This document shows positions 1 to 8,187 of a stretch of DNA of 41,480 bases, piece after piece. Position numbers and translations under genes: made by a program. Position 1 is the first letter of the stretch; every line of letters starts with the position of its first letter. This stretch comes from Myxococcota bacterium (lineage in GTDB: Bacteria > Myxococcota_A > UBA796 > CAJQPC01), in the NCBI GenBank assembly GCA_023150845.1, contig JAKLKD010000027.1:1-41480 (forward strand), written 5' to 3'. The notes beneath the pieces are model-generated. The model was not told the DNA's origin, did not search any database, and saw only the letters and a list, made by a program, of their open reading frames with translations.

Positions 1-3000
1 TACAGCGTCGCGGGGCTCGGGGACATCAGCGGTGATGGCCTGGACGACGTCGGGATGAGCGCCGCGAGCTACAAGGTGACGTCGACGACCTACGGCGCGG
101 CATACGTCTACTACGGTGACCCGGCGGGCCCCTCGACGTCCGTGCATGACTGGGCGACGTTCAGCGCGGGCTCACATCTCTACGGCATAGAGCTGATGAG
201 CGGAGGGGACATCAACGGAGACGGCGTGAAGGAGCTCGTGATCGCGTCCTCCTCTTCCGCGCCGTCCAGCGACGGCGACCAGCTCACGGAGGTGTTTTTT
301 GGCACCTCCGTCGGACTTGAGCCTTCGGCGAGCTGGACCTACTCGCATCCACGGTCGTTGGTCTACTGCGGCAGTGAGGTGGGCGCTGGGGGTGACATCA
401 ACGGGGATGGCCTCGACGACCTCGTCGTGATCTGCACCGACAAGAGCGGGAGCGGAACGTCAACAAAAGCTCGAACCTTCTACGGCGACAGCGCGGGCCT
501 GAGCGAGACCTACGAGGAGGAGGACACGGTCTCTTCGGGCCAAACGTTGTCCTTCGTTGGAGACATTGACGCCGACGGAGACGACGAGCTGCTGTATGGC
601 GGCAGCTCAACGATCATGTACCACGGTAGCCCCGATGGGCTCACCACGCCTGACCTGTATGACTGGTCGGTGTCTTGGACGCGGGCGACGTACGGAGTCT
701 TCACGTACGCGGGCGACCTGAACGGGGATGGCTATGGTGACGTGGCCATCGCCGAGGCGCCTGGGAGCACCGTCACCCAAGTCAACATCTACTTGGGCAG
801 CGCGACCGGGTTTCTTGATACGGCCAGCACCTCCCTCACCCTCGTCACGACGAGCACAACCTATGGATCCGCGCTCGCCGGAGGTTGCGACATCAACAAC
901 GACGGGTACGATGACCTGATCGTCGGCGACTCGGCCTACGGGAACGGCTACATCTGGGTCCACTACGGCAGCAGCACGGGTGTCTCCAACACGAACTATG
1001 GGTCTGTTGCCGGAACACAATCAGGCGCGCAGTTCGGGGAGTCCATCTCGTGCGGAGACGTCAACGGCGACAACCTCGATGACGTGCTCGTCGGGGCGAC
1101 GAAGTATGACGACGGGCAGACCGACGAGGGCGTGGTGTTCTTGTACCTCGGCGTCTCTTACGGCCTCAACCCCACCGCCGCATGGAGCAAAGGCGCTGAC
1201 CAAGGCAGCGCCCGGCTGGGGAACCCCGTGAAGATCATGCCGGATCTCAACGGAGACGGCTATAACGACGTCGCCGCTGGCGCCGCGCAGTGGGACGGGA
1301 GCTACACCAACGAGGGCGCGATCTTCGTCGCCTACGGCAGCGCCAGCATCCCGGGCTCGTTCACGACGCGGATTCAGGGCGGTCAGACGAGCGGGTTATG
1401 CGCCGTGGTGGATCCGGTCGGCGACTACAACGGAGACGGGATCCAAGATCTCGGCTTCGGCTGCCCCTACTGGGACGCCAGCTCGCTCACCAACGCCGGG
1501 AAAGCGGAGATCTATCTCGGCTCATCCAGCGGGGTCTCAACCACCCCCACGCGCCAGTTTATCGGCACGACAGGCGGTGGGTTAGGGTCAGCCTTTGCGG
1601 GCATGGGAGACACGAACGGCGACGGCTACGACGAGCTCGCCATCGGTGACTTCACCGAAGGAGACCTCTATTATTACATGAGCCCCGGCGCCTCAACCTC
1701 GCCCTCTCCGTTCTTCGTGCTGTTGGACTCGTTTGGAGAGATTGACGAGATCACGCAGGCGCCGGACGTCGATAACGACGGTTTCACTGAGCTCATGTTC
1801 TCCATCAACGGCAGCACGCTGTACCTCTTGGAGCTGACCGACCTCGACAGCGACGGCTACTTCTACCTGCTGGACTGTGACGACTCGGACACATCGGTCT
1901 ACCTCGGCGCCGCAGAGATCTGCGACGGTCTTGACAACGACTGCGACGGTACAGCCGATGACGACCCGCCCACCTGGTATGGCGACGCCGACGGTGATGG
2001 TTTTGGGGACTCATCCGCGACGATCTCCTCCTGCACGGCACCTTCGGGGTCAGTCGCGACTGGAGACGACTGTGACGACTCGGATCCGGCGGTCGTCAAT
2101 GGCCACGAGTGGTACGCGGACGCCGATGGAGACGGGTACGGATCCATGGATGTCGGCGCCTTCGTGTGTGACGCCCCCGCTGGCATGACCGGCGTCTCGG
2201 GTGACTGTGACGACGACGCGACCAACACCTACCCCGGCGCCCCCGAGGTCTGGTACAACGGGCTGGATGAGGCCTGTGACGACGGCTCGGACTTTGACGC
2301 AGACGGTGATGGTTACGACTCCTCAGGTTACGGCGGCACGGACTGCGACGACGCCCGTTCAGACGTTTACCCCGGCGCGCCGGACGTGCCCTACGACGGT
2401 CTGGACACGGATTGTTCGACACGTTCGGACGACGACGCGGACGCAGATGGCTTTGACTCAGTGACGATGGGCGGAACAGACTGTGATGACTCCCGGTCCG
2501 ACGTCCACGTCGGGGCCGACGAGGTCTGGTACGACGGCGTCGATCAAGACTGTGACGGCAATGACGATGACCAGGACCTCGACGGGTTCAGCCTCGGCGT
2601 GGATTGCGACGACGCGAGCGCGGCGGTCAACCCCGACGCCGTCGAGGTCTGGTATGACGGCGTCGATCAGGACTGTGACGGCGCGTCGGACTATGACGCG
2701 GACGGCGACGGTTATGAGGCGGTCTGGGGCGGCGGCGACGACTGCGACGACGAGCGCGCTGACATCTCGCCGAGCGCGGAGGAGATCTGGTACGACGGCG
2801 TCGATCAGAGCTGCGATGGCAACGACAACGACCAGGACGGCGACGGCGCGATCTGGGGCGTAGACTGCGACGACACCAACCCCGACATCGCGACCTGCGA
2901 AGGTGACGAGACCACGGACACGGGCATGGGCGGCGGAAAGCGCTGCCAGGCTCCTGCTGGGCCGATGAGCTTGCTCGGCGCGCTCATCAGCCTCGGCCTC

Positions 3001-3021
3001 GCCCGGCGTCGGCGGTCCTGA
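1..3021 (+). CDS. FG-GAP repeat protein with MopE-type metal-binding repeats, 5' truncated
   Basis: The reading frame is open from the first base, so the gene starts before the window; 1006 residues are visible and the first ATG at 55 is internal. The first about 600 residues are a tandem series of FG-GAP/integrin-alpha-like units, each with a Ca-binding loop such as GDINGDGLDDL, GDLNGDGYGDV or GDTNGDGYDEL; I count about eleven. From about residue 613 the protein changes to Asp/Cys-rich units (DCDD...PGA.E...DG.D.DCDG) of the putative metal-binding kind known from MopE and many myxobacterial surface proteins. The tail has a Thr/Gly linker, a KRCQAP motif, a hydrophobic stretch and RRRRS, which resembles a MYXO-CTERM sorting signal. 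It is therefore probably a surface-anchored beta-propeller adhesin or matrix protein. The ligand is unknown. The stop is followed by a strong hairpin. Confidence 0.9.
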   Translation, partial: YSVAGLGDISGDGLDDVGMSAASYKVTSTTYGAAYVYYGDPAGPSTSVHDWATFSAGSHLYGIELMSGGDINGDGVKELVIASSSSAPSSDGDQLTEVFFGTSVGLEPSASWTYSHPRSLVYCGSEVGAGGDINGDGLDDLVVICTDKSGSGTSTKARTFYGDSAGLSETYEEEDTVSSGQTLSFVGDIDADGDDELLYGGSSTIMYHGSPDGLTTPDLYDWSVSWTRATYGVFTYAGDLNGDGYGDVAIAEAPGSTVTQVNIYLGSATGFLDTASTSLTLVTTSTTYGSALAGGCDINNDGYDDLIVGDSAYGNGYIWVHYGSSTGVSNTNYGSVAGTQSGAQFGESISCGDVNGDNLDDVLVGATKYDDGQTDEGVVFLYLGVSYGLNPTAAWSKGADQGSARLGNPVKIMPDLNGDGYNDVAAGAAQWDGSYTNEGAIFVAYGSASIPGSFTTRIQGGQTSGLCAVVDPVGDYNGDGIQDLGFGCPYWDASSLTNAGKAEIYLGSSSGVSTTPTRQFIGTTGGGLGSAFAGMGDTNGDGYDELAIGDFTEGDLYYYMSPGASTSPSPFFVLLDSFGEIDEITQAPDVDNDGFTELMFSINGSTLYLLELTDLDSDGYFYLLDCDDSDTSVYLGAAEICDGLDNDCDGTADDDPPTWYGDADGDGFGDSSATISSCTAPSGSVATGDDCDDSDPAVVNGHEWYADADGDGYGSMDVGAFVCDAPAGMTGVSGDCDDDATNTYPGAPEVWYNGLDEACDDGSDFDADGDGYDSSGYGGTDCDDARSDVYPGAPDVPYDGLDTDCSTRSDDDADADGFDSVTMGGTDCDDSRSDVHVGADEVWYDGVDQDCDGNDDDQDLDGFSLGVDCDDASAAVNPDAVEVWYDGVDQDCDGASDYDADGDGYEAVWGGGDDCDDERADISPSAEEIWYDGVDQSCDGNDNDQDGDGAIWGVDCDDTNPDIATCEGDETTDTGMGGGKRCQAPAGPMSLLGALISLGLARRRRS
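1837..2907 (+). repeat. Tandem MopE-type Asp/Cys repeat region within the FG-GAP gene
   Basis: About seven or eight coding repeats of roughly 40-50 codons each contain a DCDD motif, a W-Y-x-G/D-G-x-D core and a DxDGDG loop. The last three copies (around 2521, 2644 and 2782) are nearly identical in DNA over the segment encoding E-(V/I)-W-Y-D-G-V-D-Q, which suggests recent unequal duplication. The repeats are protein-coding and are not a CRISPR. Confidence 0.8.
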
Positions 3022-3030
3022 CTCCAGCCC

Positions 3031-3062
3031 CCCGGCGCGATCCCCCGCTGGGTCGCGCCGGG
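3031..3062. terminator. Strong hairpin between convergent genes (candidate bidirectional terminator)
   Basis: Ten perfectly complementary bases (3031-3040 CCCGGCGCGA and 3053-3062 TCGCGCCGGG) extend by three further pairs, one of them G-T, leaving a six-base loop. The hairpin starts 10 bases after the stop of the FG-GAP gene and faces the 3' end of the TPR gene at 3139. There is no T-run, so if it terminates transcription it is of the GC-hairpin type. Confidence 0.55.
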
Positions 3063-3138
3063 CGTTGGCGCAGGATGGCCAGCCCGTCCCGCGTCTCAGC
3101 GCGGCTTGTCGCTCACCCAGCGGCCGTTAGGGGCGTGC

Positions 3139-4308
3139 TCAGCGCAGCGAGCGCGGGGCGGCGGCGCCGAAGTGGCGGTAGAGCACGCGGCGCAGGCCCA
3201 GCTCAGCGCGCAAGGGGGCGAAGGCGGGGTCGAGGGCGAGGTCGCGGCGGAGCTCGACCTGCAGGGCCTCGGGCAAGGCGCCACGGGCGGCGACGGCGTC
3301 TTCGACCAGCGCCAGGGCCTCGTCCTGATCACCGATGAGCGCGTGGTACATCGCCCCGTAGAGCGCGACCATGGCGTGATCGGGGCTGAGCTGACGCAGG
3401 TGGTCGAGCTGGGCCGAGGCCCGGGCGTACTCGCCGAGGCGCGCCAAGGCCACCGCCCGACCGCCCAGCGCCGTGACGCTCTGCGGTGAACGGCGGAGCG
3501 CCCGGTCCCAGAGCTCGATCTCGGCGCGGTGACGGCCGAGCCTGCGCATACAGGCCGCGAGGCCCTCCAGGGCCCGCACGTCGTCAGGGCGGTCGCTCAC
3601 GAGCGCCCCGTAGAGCCGCGCGGCCTCCTCGAAGTTGTCGTTGTTGTACTCCCCCCGGGCGACCTGGTGGCGCAGCTCGGGGTCGTTCGGCTGGCTCAAG
3701 AGCTTGAGGCGCGCCAGCTCGGCGTCGATGGTGCCCGGCACGGCCTGGCGGTACCAGGCGAAGTAGCCCCAGCCGGTCACGTCGTCGTCAGGCGCGGCCG
3801 CGCGGGCGTCACCGCCAGGGGCCACGGCGTCTGGGGCGAGGGTGAGCCCGCGGGGCTGCACGGCGGCGGTGCGCTCCTGGCGAGGATCAACGTCGTCTCG
3901 GTGCGCGTCGGCGCGTAGGCCCACGGCGCGGCTGACCTCGACGATCCGCGGCGCGTCGCGCAGGCTCGTCAGCGTATCGACCCAGAGGCCCCCGACGCTC
4001 ACCGCCAAGGCGATGAGCAAGAAGCGTGGGTCCACCGGTGAGGTAGACGGCATCCGCAGGCGCGTCGGCTCGGTGTGCTCCACCTCGACCTGCACCGCGC
4101 CTAAGGAGAAGCCCGTGCTCTGCCCCTCCGCGAGGCGGCGGCCGCGCACATCGAGATAGTCCCCGACCCGGTAGATGACGATGGAGGCGCCGGGGAACTG
4201 GAGCAGGCTGTTGACCTCGTCGCCGAGTCGCACCGCGCCGCGCACCGGGACCGTTCGGTCCTCGATGACTCGCCCGTGGTACGCCACCGTGACGTGGAGA
4301 TCACCCAC
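3139..4308 (-). CDS. TPR membrane protein with N-terminal FHA-like beta domain
   Basis: The 389-residue protein has three parts. Residues 1-80 are beta-rich and read like an FHA or FHA-like module (GDLHVTVAYHGRVIEDRTV, later LGAVQVEVEH). A single transmembrane segment lies near 93-112 (FLLIALAVSVGGLWVDTL). A long linker is followed by TPR repeats from about 215 to 350. The C-terminal ELRRDLALDPAFAPLR matches EFRQDIRLDPAFGVLR in the upstream gene, so the two are paralogues. The start is a GTG with GGAGG five bases upstream, and it overlaps the end of the previous gene by 8 bases, implying translational coupling. The architecture (cytoplasmic beta domain, one membrane pass, TPRs) resembles myxobacterial AgmX/Glt gliding-complex or polar scaffold proteins, but that link is only inference. 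The substrate or partner is unknown. Confidence 0.8.
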   Translation of the reverse strand: MGDLHVTVAYHGRVIEDRTVPVRGAVRLGDEVNSLLQFPGASIVIYRVGDYLDVRGRRLAEGQSTGFSLGAVQVEVEHTEPTRLRMPSTSPVDPRFLLIALAVSVGGLWVDTLTSLRDAPRIVEVSRAVGLRADAHRDDVDPRQERTAAVQPRGLTLAPDAVAPGGDARAAAPDDDVTGWGYFAWYRQAVPGTIDAELARLKLLSQPNDPELRHQVARGEYNNDNFEEAARLYGALVSDRPDDVRALEGLAACMRRLGRHRAEIELWDRALRRSPQSVTALGGRAVALARLGEYARASAQLDHLRQLSPDHAMVALYGAMYHALIGDQDEALALVEDAVAARGALPEALQVELRRDLALDPAFAPLRAELGLRRVLYRHFGAAAPRSLR

Positions 4309-5800
4309 CTGCGCCTCCGCTCAGGTCGATCCCAGGCTCGGGACCGTTGACATAGTATCGCACGAGAAGGTCGTTAAAGCGCGGATCTTCGCGCAGAACC
4401 CCGAAGGCCGGGTCGAGGCGGATGTCTTGACGGAACTCGATGTTGTGCAGGGTGTCGAGGCGCTGCATGCCGGCCAGGGCGTCGTCGAGGAGCTTCAGCG
4501 CGGCGTCCGCGTCGCCTCGGCTGGCGTGAATCTTGGCCCGGTGCAGGTCCCCGTAGGGATCGTTGGGCTCCAGGCGATCAAGGCGCTCCATGATCGCCAA
4601 GGCCTCGTCGTAGCGCTCCTGGTGCGCGAGGTTCACGGCGAGGTTGTTGAGGGCGTGGGTGTTGTTGGGCTCTAACGCCAAGGCCAAGCGGTAGTACCCC
4701 TCCTCTTTTGTGTACTCGCCGTTCCGTTTGTAGACCAAGGCGATGTTGTTGTAGCCCGCGGCGCTCGACGGCAGGAGCTCGATGAAGCGGTTGTAGCTGC
4801 GCAGCGCGCCCTCGTAGTCGCGGCTGAGGTACTGGTAGTAGGCGAGGCGCTGGATGAGGTAGGGGTTGTTGGGGTCGAGCTTGATGCGCTCGTTGGTCGT
4901 GGTGAGCTCCTGGAGGATCTCCTCCTGGTCGCGGCGCGCGTCCTCGGCGTCGTACCAGTCCTCCAAGCCCCAGCCCTCACGGATCGCCGTGCTCTGAGGC
5001 TCCTCATCCTTGGACTCGGCCTCGTCCTCCAGGCTCGACGGGCGGAGCTGCTGCTCGTCTTGCACCCCGTCTAGCGGCGCGGGCTGGGCCGGGGTCTCCG
5101 CCGCGGGGTCGATGGTCGGCGTCGGGCGGAGGGGCTGCAGCGCCGGTGTAGCGCCCTCCCCCACACGTTTCTCGTCGTCTACCCGCGCGGCGCCGCCCGC
5201 GTAGTCCAAGGCCCCGTCGGCCCCGGCGGGCACAAAGATGTCGCGGAGGCGGACCTCACTCTCAGGGCGTGGGTCTGTCGGCACCGCGCCCTGCTCCGCG
5301 CCGTCGAGGTCGTTGCGCATGAGCCGCGCGATGAGCTCGGGGGGCACGTCGGGGTTGACCTCAACGACGGCGCCTTGGCTGTCGAGGAGCAGCTGCAAGG
5401 CGAAGGCGAGGGTCGTCATCACCATGAGCGTGCCCAAGAAGACCACGTCGGCCTCAAGGGTCCAGGGGAGCACACGGTGCTGGGGGTTCAGGCTCAGGCG
5501 CAGGCGCAGCGGGCCATGGCCAATCTCGGCGGGCTCGTGGGGCGTGACGCGGATCGGCGGGGCGTCGGGGAGCAGCACGTCAACGGCGGCGCGGCCCCGC
5601 CAGATCACCCGGGGCGCGGCCTCAGCGCCGTCCAGGGGCGGGAAGCCGAGGCCCAAGGACTCGTCGTCGAGGCGCACAGCGACGGCGGAGGGCTGGAGCA
5701 AGACCTCGTCCACCACCGCGCCATGGAAACGGGCGGAGATTCGGAGCGCGTGTCGCTGTTGGCTGGTCGTCGGTGCCACAACCTCGTCCGACCTTCCCAC
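4301..5800 (-). CDS. TPR membrane protein, paralogue and partner of the downstream gene
   Basis: The 499-residue protein has a beta-rich N-terminal region (about 15-110) that looks FHA-like but degenerate. One membrane segment follows at about 117-139 (VVFLGTLMVMTTLAFALQLLL), then an acidic and Pro-rich linker of about 150 residues. At least four TPR units lie between about 300 and 450 (LDPNNPYLIQRLAYYQYLSR, LEPNNTHALNNLAVNLAHQE), and the closing DIRLDPAFGVLREDPRF motif is a typical TPR-domain end. The start at 5800 is a GTG with no good ribosome site; a second GTG at 5779 is possible. It lies 33 bases downstream of the M64 peptidase and overlaps the next gene by 8 bases, so all three may be co-transcribed. 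A scaffold or assembly role at the envelope is inferred; no enzymatic motif is visible. Confidence 0.8.
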   Translation of the reverse strand: MGRSDEVVAPTTSQQRHALRISARFHGAVVDEVLLQPSAVAVRLDDESLGLGFPPLDGAEAAPRVIWRGRAAVDVLLPDAPPIRVTPHEPAEIGHGPLRLRLSLNPQHRVLPWTLEADVVFLGTLMVMTTLAFALQLLLDSQGAVVEVNPDVPPELIARLMRNDLDGAEQGAVPTDPRPESEVRLRDIFVPAGADGALDYAGGAARVDDEKRVGEGATPALQPLRPTPTIDPAAETPAQPAPLDGVQDEQQLRPSSLEDEAESKDEEPQSTAIREGWGLEDWYDAEDARRDQEEILQELTTTNERIKLDPNNPYLIQRLAYYQYLSRDYEGALRSYNRFIELLPSSAAGYNNIALVYKRNGEYTKEEGYYRLALALEPNNTHALNNLAVNLAHQERYDEALAIMERLDRLEPNDPYGDLHRAKIHASRGDADAALKLLDDALAGMQRLDTLHNIEFRQDIRLDPAFGVLREDPRFNDLLVRYYVNGPEPGIDLSGGAGG

Positions 5801-5831
5801 CCGCGCGAGGGTTCCCGCGTCGTAGGGAAGA

Positions 5832-5848
5832 TCTCAGCATAGCTGAGA
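5832..5848 (-). repeat. Perfect inverted repeat spanning the stop codon of the M64 gene
   Basis: TCTCAGC-ATA-GCTGAGA has seven-base arms and a three-base loop. It covers the last codons and the TGA of the M64 gene. It could be a weak terminator hairpin, a translation or mRNA-stability element, or an operator for the downstream TPR genes. Its centre also contains TATGCT on the minus strand, a -10-like hexamer. Confidence 0.5.
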
Positions 5849-7387
5849 ACGACGCCGCCTCGCCACAAGGATCGCCAGGATCGCCGCCGAGAGGCCCCCA
5901 GGAGCGGTGAGCCCCGCGCAGCCGCAGCGCCCTCCCCGCTTGTCGCCGCCAGACACGCTGTCACCGCCGCCCCCGGCGCTGTCGCCCCCGGCGCCGCTGT
6001 CTTCAGCGACCGGCGGGCAGGCCGTGGTGTCGAGGCTCCACACACGCTCGTCCGAGGTGACCCCCGCCTCATCCACCCGCACCCAGGCCGTCGGGTCGAG
6101 GGCCCGCACCCGGAGCGCGGCGCCGGTAACGCAGCCCTTGAGGGTGAACTCCGCGCCTTCGCCGACGTCTTTGCCGTCGATGTCCCAGACCACGGCCAAG
6201 GAGCCGTCGTCGGGTCCGAGGGTGCTCACGCTGAGGCTGTGATCGACGTCGGGGGCCAAGGTGAGCGTGCCCTGGGCGGGGCTCTCGGCGTAGATCACGC
6301 CGGGGAGCTGGCCGTAGATCGCCAGGACCGCCTGCTCACGGCAGACCGGGCAGTAGTCGTCCTGGAGCGTGTTCATCATGCAGGCGTCGTTCGTCGGCCG
6401 GTAGAGGTTCGTGTACGAGCAGGGCTTGAAGGCGTCTACGCCGTCCTCACCGAGCCAAGCCGACCACTGGGGCGCGTCGCCGTCTTTCGCGCAGTTCGGC
6501 GCCCCTTGGGCCGAGCCGCTCGTGCCGTAGCTGTACTCGTCCCAGAGGCCCACCAAGGAGTGCCCGAGCTCGTGCGCGGCGACCAGGGAGCCGTAGGGGT
6601 CGGCGGTGTAGGAGGTCGCGTAGGAGAAGCCGCCGGACCCGCCGTAGGTGGGGTCGTTCACCAAGACCATGACGCCGTCGTAGCCGGGCACGGCGGCGCG
6701 CACCTCGTCGAGCACGGCGTCGTCGTCGCAGCAGATGAGGCGGTCGATGCCGCCGCAGCCGTAGTAGCAGCCGTACGCGGTGTCGCGCACGTCGGCGGGG
6801 TTGGACTCGTAGTGGCTCGCCCCAGACTCGTCGGAGGCCTGATCGACACGCCAGATGTTGAACAGGCCGGTGTAGGCGCCGTAGGGCTCGACCCTGAGCA
6901 GATAAGCGACGATGCGGTCCACGTCAGCGGCGAATGTGTCGAGCTGGGACTCGGTGTAGCCGTCGCCCAAGAACACGAGGTCGAGGCGCTCTTCAGGGGG
7001 GCCCGCGCTCTGCACCGCCACGGCGACGCCCGGCGCGGGCGGCGGCGGCGGGCTCGGCCGCAGCGCGCGGCCGTCGAAGGAGGCGTACGCCGCGCCGTCG
7101 GGCCAGGGCAGCTCCACGACGAGCTGGCCTCGGGTGAGGGTCGCGCTCGCGCCGCCGCCCTCGGGGAAGATGACGCTCCGCAGCGCCGTCGTGGGCAGCC
7201 GTGTGGTCAAAAGCGCCCGGCCCGCGGCGTCGTTCACCGTCAGCGTCGGGCCGTCGCCGGGGGGCGGCGCTTGGACCTGCCCAGGGACCCGCTGGGCGTC
7301 AACGACCTGCACGGCGCCGTCCTGGATCTCTATGGTGAGGCGTAAGGACTCGGCGAAGGCAAAGCTTGAGAGAAGAAGCGCGATCAT
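5834..7387 (-). CDS. Secreted M64-family metallopeptidase with MYXO-CTERM-like tail
   Basis: The 517-residue protein starts with a short hydrophobic signal peptide (MIALLLSSFAFAES). A beta-rich N-terminal region is followed by a Pro-rich linker and a metallopeptidase domain that begins near LDLVFLGDGYT. The zinc motif is H272-E-L-G-H276 followed by GLWDEY, the HExxH...GLxDEY pattern of peptidase family M64 (IgA peptidase-like). Many cysteines (YGCYYGCGG, LICCDDD, YCPVC) suggest disulfides, as expected outside the cytoplasm. The C-terminus has a Gly/Ser/Asp-rich spacer, GGRCGC, a hydrophobic stretch and RRRRSQLC, so it is probably processed and anchored by the myxobacterial sorting system. The substrate is unknown and IgA itself is very unlikely. 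It leads a minus-strand group with the two TPR genes. The start is an ATG with GGAG eight bases upstream. Confidence 0.88.
   Translation of the reverse strand: MIALLLSSFAFAESLRLTIEIQDGAVQVVDAQRVPGQVQAPPPGDGPTLTVNDAAGRALLTTRLPTTALRSVIFPEGGGASATLTRGQLVVELPWPDGAAYASFDGRALRPSPPPPPAPGVAVAVQSAGPPEERLDLVFLGDGYTESQLDTFAADVDRIVAYLLRVEPYGAYTGLFNIWRVDQASDESGASHYESNPADVRDTAYGCYYGCGGIDRLICCDDDAVLDEVRAAVPGYDGVMVLVNDPTYGGSGGFSYATSYTADPYGSLVAAHELGHSLVGLWDEYSYGTSGSAQGAPNCAKDGDAPQWSAWLGEDGVDAFKPCSYTNLYRPTNDACMMNTLQDDYCPVCREQAVLAIYGQLPGVIYAESPAQGTLTLAPDVDHSLSVSTLGPDDGSLAVVWDIDGKDVGEGAEFTLKGCVTGAALRVRALDPTAWVRVDEAGVTSDERVWSLDTTACPPVAEDSGAGGDSAGGGGDSVSGGDKRGGRCGCAGLTAPGGLSAAILAILVARRRRSQLC
5836..5841 (-). promoter_or_regulatory. 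-10-like hexamer TATGCT upstream of the TPR gene pair
   Basis: The hexamer lies 36 bases before the GTG at 5800 and inside the inverted repeat at 5832-5848. The flanking octamer AGCTATGC resembles GCTACGCT found before the genes at 16145 and 41443. No convincing -35 box is visible. Confidence 0.25.
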
Positions 7388-7412
7388 GGCGCCAACTCCG
7401 CGCGGTTTCGGA

Positions 7413-7419
7413 CTATGAG
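7413..7419. promoter_or_regulatory. -10-like element shared by the divergent M64 and CinA-domain genes
   Basis: The 38-base divergent gap holds one -10-like patch. It reads TATGAG on the plus strand (7414-7419), ending 6 bases before the ATG at 7426. It reads CATAGT on the minus strand (7413-7418), about 25 bases before the M64 start. On the plus strand the spacing would give a leaderless or nearly leaderless message. Confidence 0.25.
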
Positions 7420-7425
7420 TGAGTC

Positions 7426-8178
7426 ATGGACAGCAGTCACGCCACCGGCCAGCCCGCCGCCCGGATCCTGAGCGCGGCGCTCATCATCATCGGCGACGAG
7501 ATCCTCAGCGGCAAGTTCGCTGACGAGAACGGCCCTTATCTCATCAAGAAGCTGCGGGAGATCGGCGTGTCTCTGCGGCGGGTCGTCATCATCAGCGACG
7601 GCCTGGACGAGATCGCCGAGGAGGTCGCGCGCGCGGCGGCCCGCCATGACCTCGTCTTCACCTCCGGCGGCGTCGGGCCCACCCACGACGACCTCACCCT
7701 GCCCGGGGTCGCCCAGGCCTTCGGTGTGGGCCTGGAGGAGCGCGAGGAGCTCGTCGAGGCCATCCGCGCCCACATGGGCGGGGCCGTCACCGAGGCCGCC
7801 CTGCGTATGGCCCGCCTGCCCGTCGGCGCCCGCCTCGTCTGGGGCGAGGGCCTCCGATACCCGCTGGTCATCATGCAGAACGTGCACGTCTTGCCCGGCG
7901 TGCCGTCGATCTTTAAGCGTAAGCTCGACGCTGCTTTGGCCGCGCTCCCCCGCCACCCGGTGAGCTGCGCCCGGGTCACGACGGATGAGGCCGAGGTGTA
8001 CATCGCGGCCCGGCTGGAGGAGGCCGTCGCCGCCTGGCCCGAGGTGAGCATCGGCTCCTACCCGCGCTACGACGAGGGCCCCCACTTCGTGATCATCACG
8101 ATGGAGGGCCAGAGCGCCGAGTCCGTCGAGGCCTGCCGGGCGTTTCTCGCCGCGCGCCTGCGCCCCCGGAGCGCATAA
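7426..8178 (+). CDS. CinA N-terminal-type (MoCF) domain protein
   Basis: The 250-residue protein is a single molybdopterin-cofactor-binding-type (MoCF/MogA-like) domain, as found at the N-terminus of CinA competence/damage-inducible proteins. Diagnostic segments are IIIGDEILSGKFADEN near the start, FTSGGVGPTHDDLT around residue 75-90, and LPGVPSIFKRKLD around 155-165. The C-terminal PncC-type nicotinamide-nucleotide amidase domain of full CinA (about 400 residues) is absent. In related proteins this domain hydrolyses ADP-ribose or binds pterin nucleotides; which applies here cannot be told. There is only a weak ribosome site before the ATG. The gene converges on mutY with a nine-base gap. Confidence 0.9.
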   Translation: MDSSHATGQPAARILSAALIIIGDEILSGKFADENGPYLIKKLREIGVSLRRVVIISDGLDEIAEEVARAAARHDLVFTSGGVGPTHDDLTLPGVAQAFGVGLEEREELVEAIRAHMGGAVTEAALRMARLPVGARLVWGEGLRYPLVIMQNVHVLPGVPSIFKRKLDAALAALPRHPVSCARVTTDEAEVYIAARLEEAVAAWPEVSIGSYPRYDEGPHFVIITMEGQSAESVEACRAFLAARLRPRSA

Positions 8179-8187
8179 ACGCGCCGG

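Noticed and set aside
1837-2907. Regular repeats considered as a CRISPR array
   Set aside because: The period follows codons, the units encode DCDD-type protein repeats, and there are no unique spacers or cas genes.
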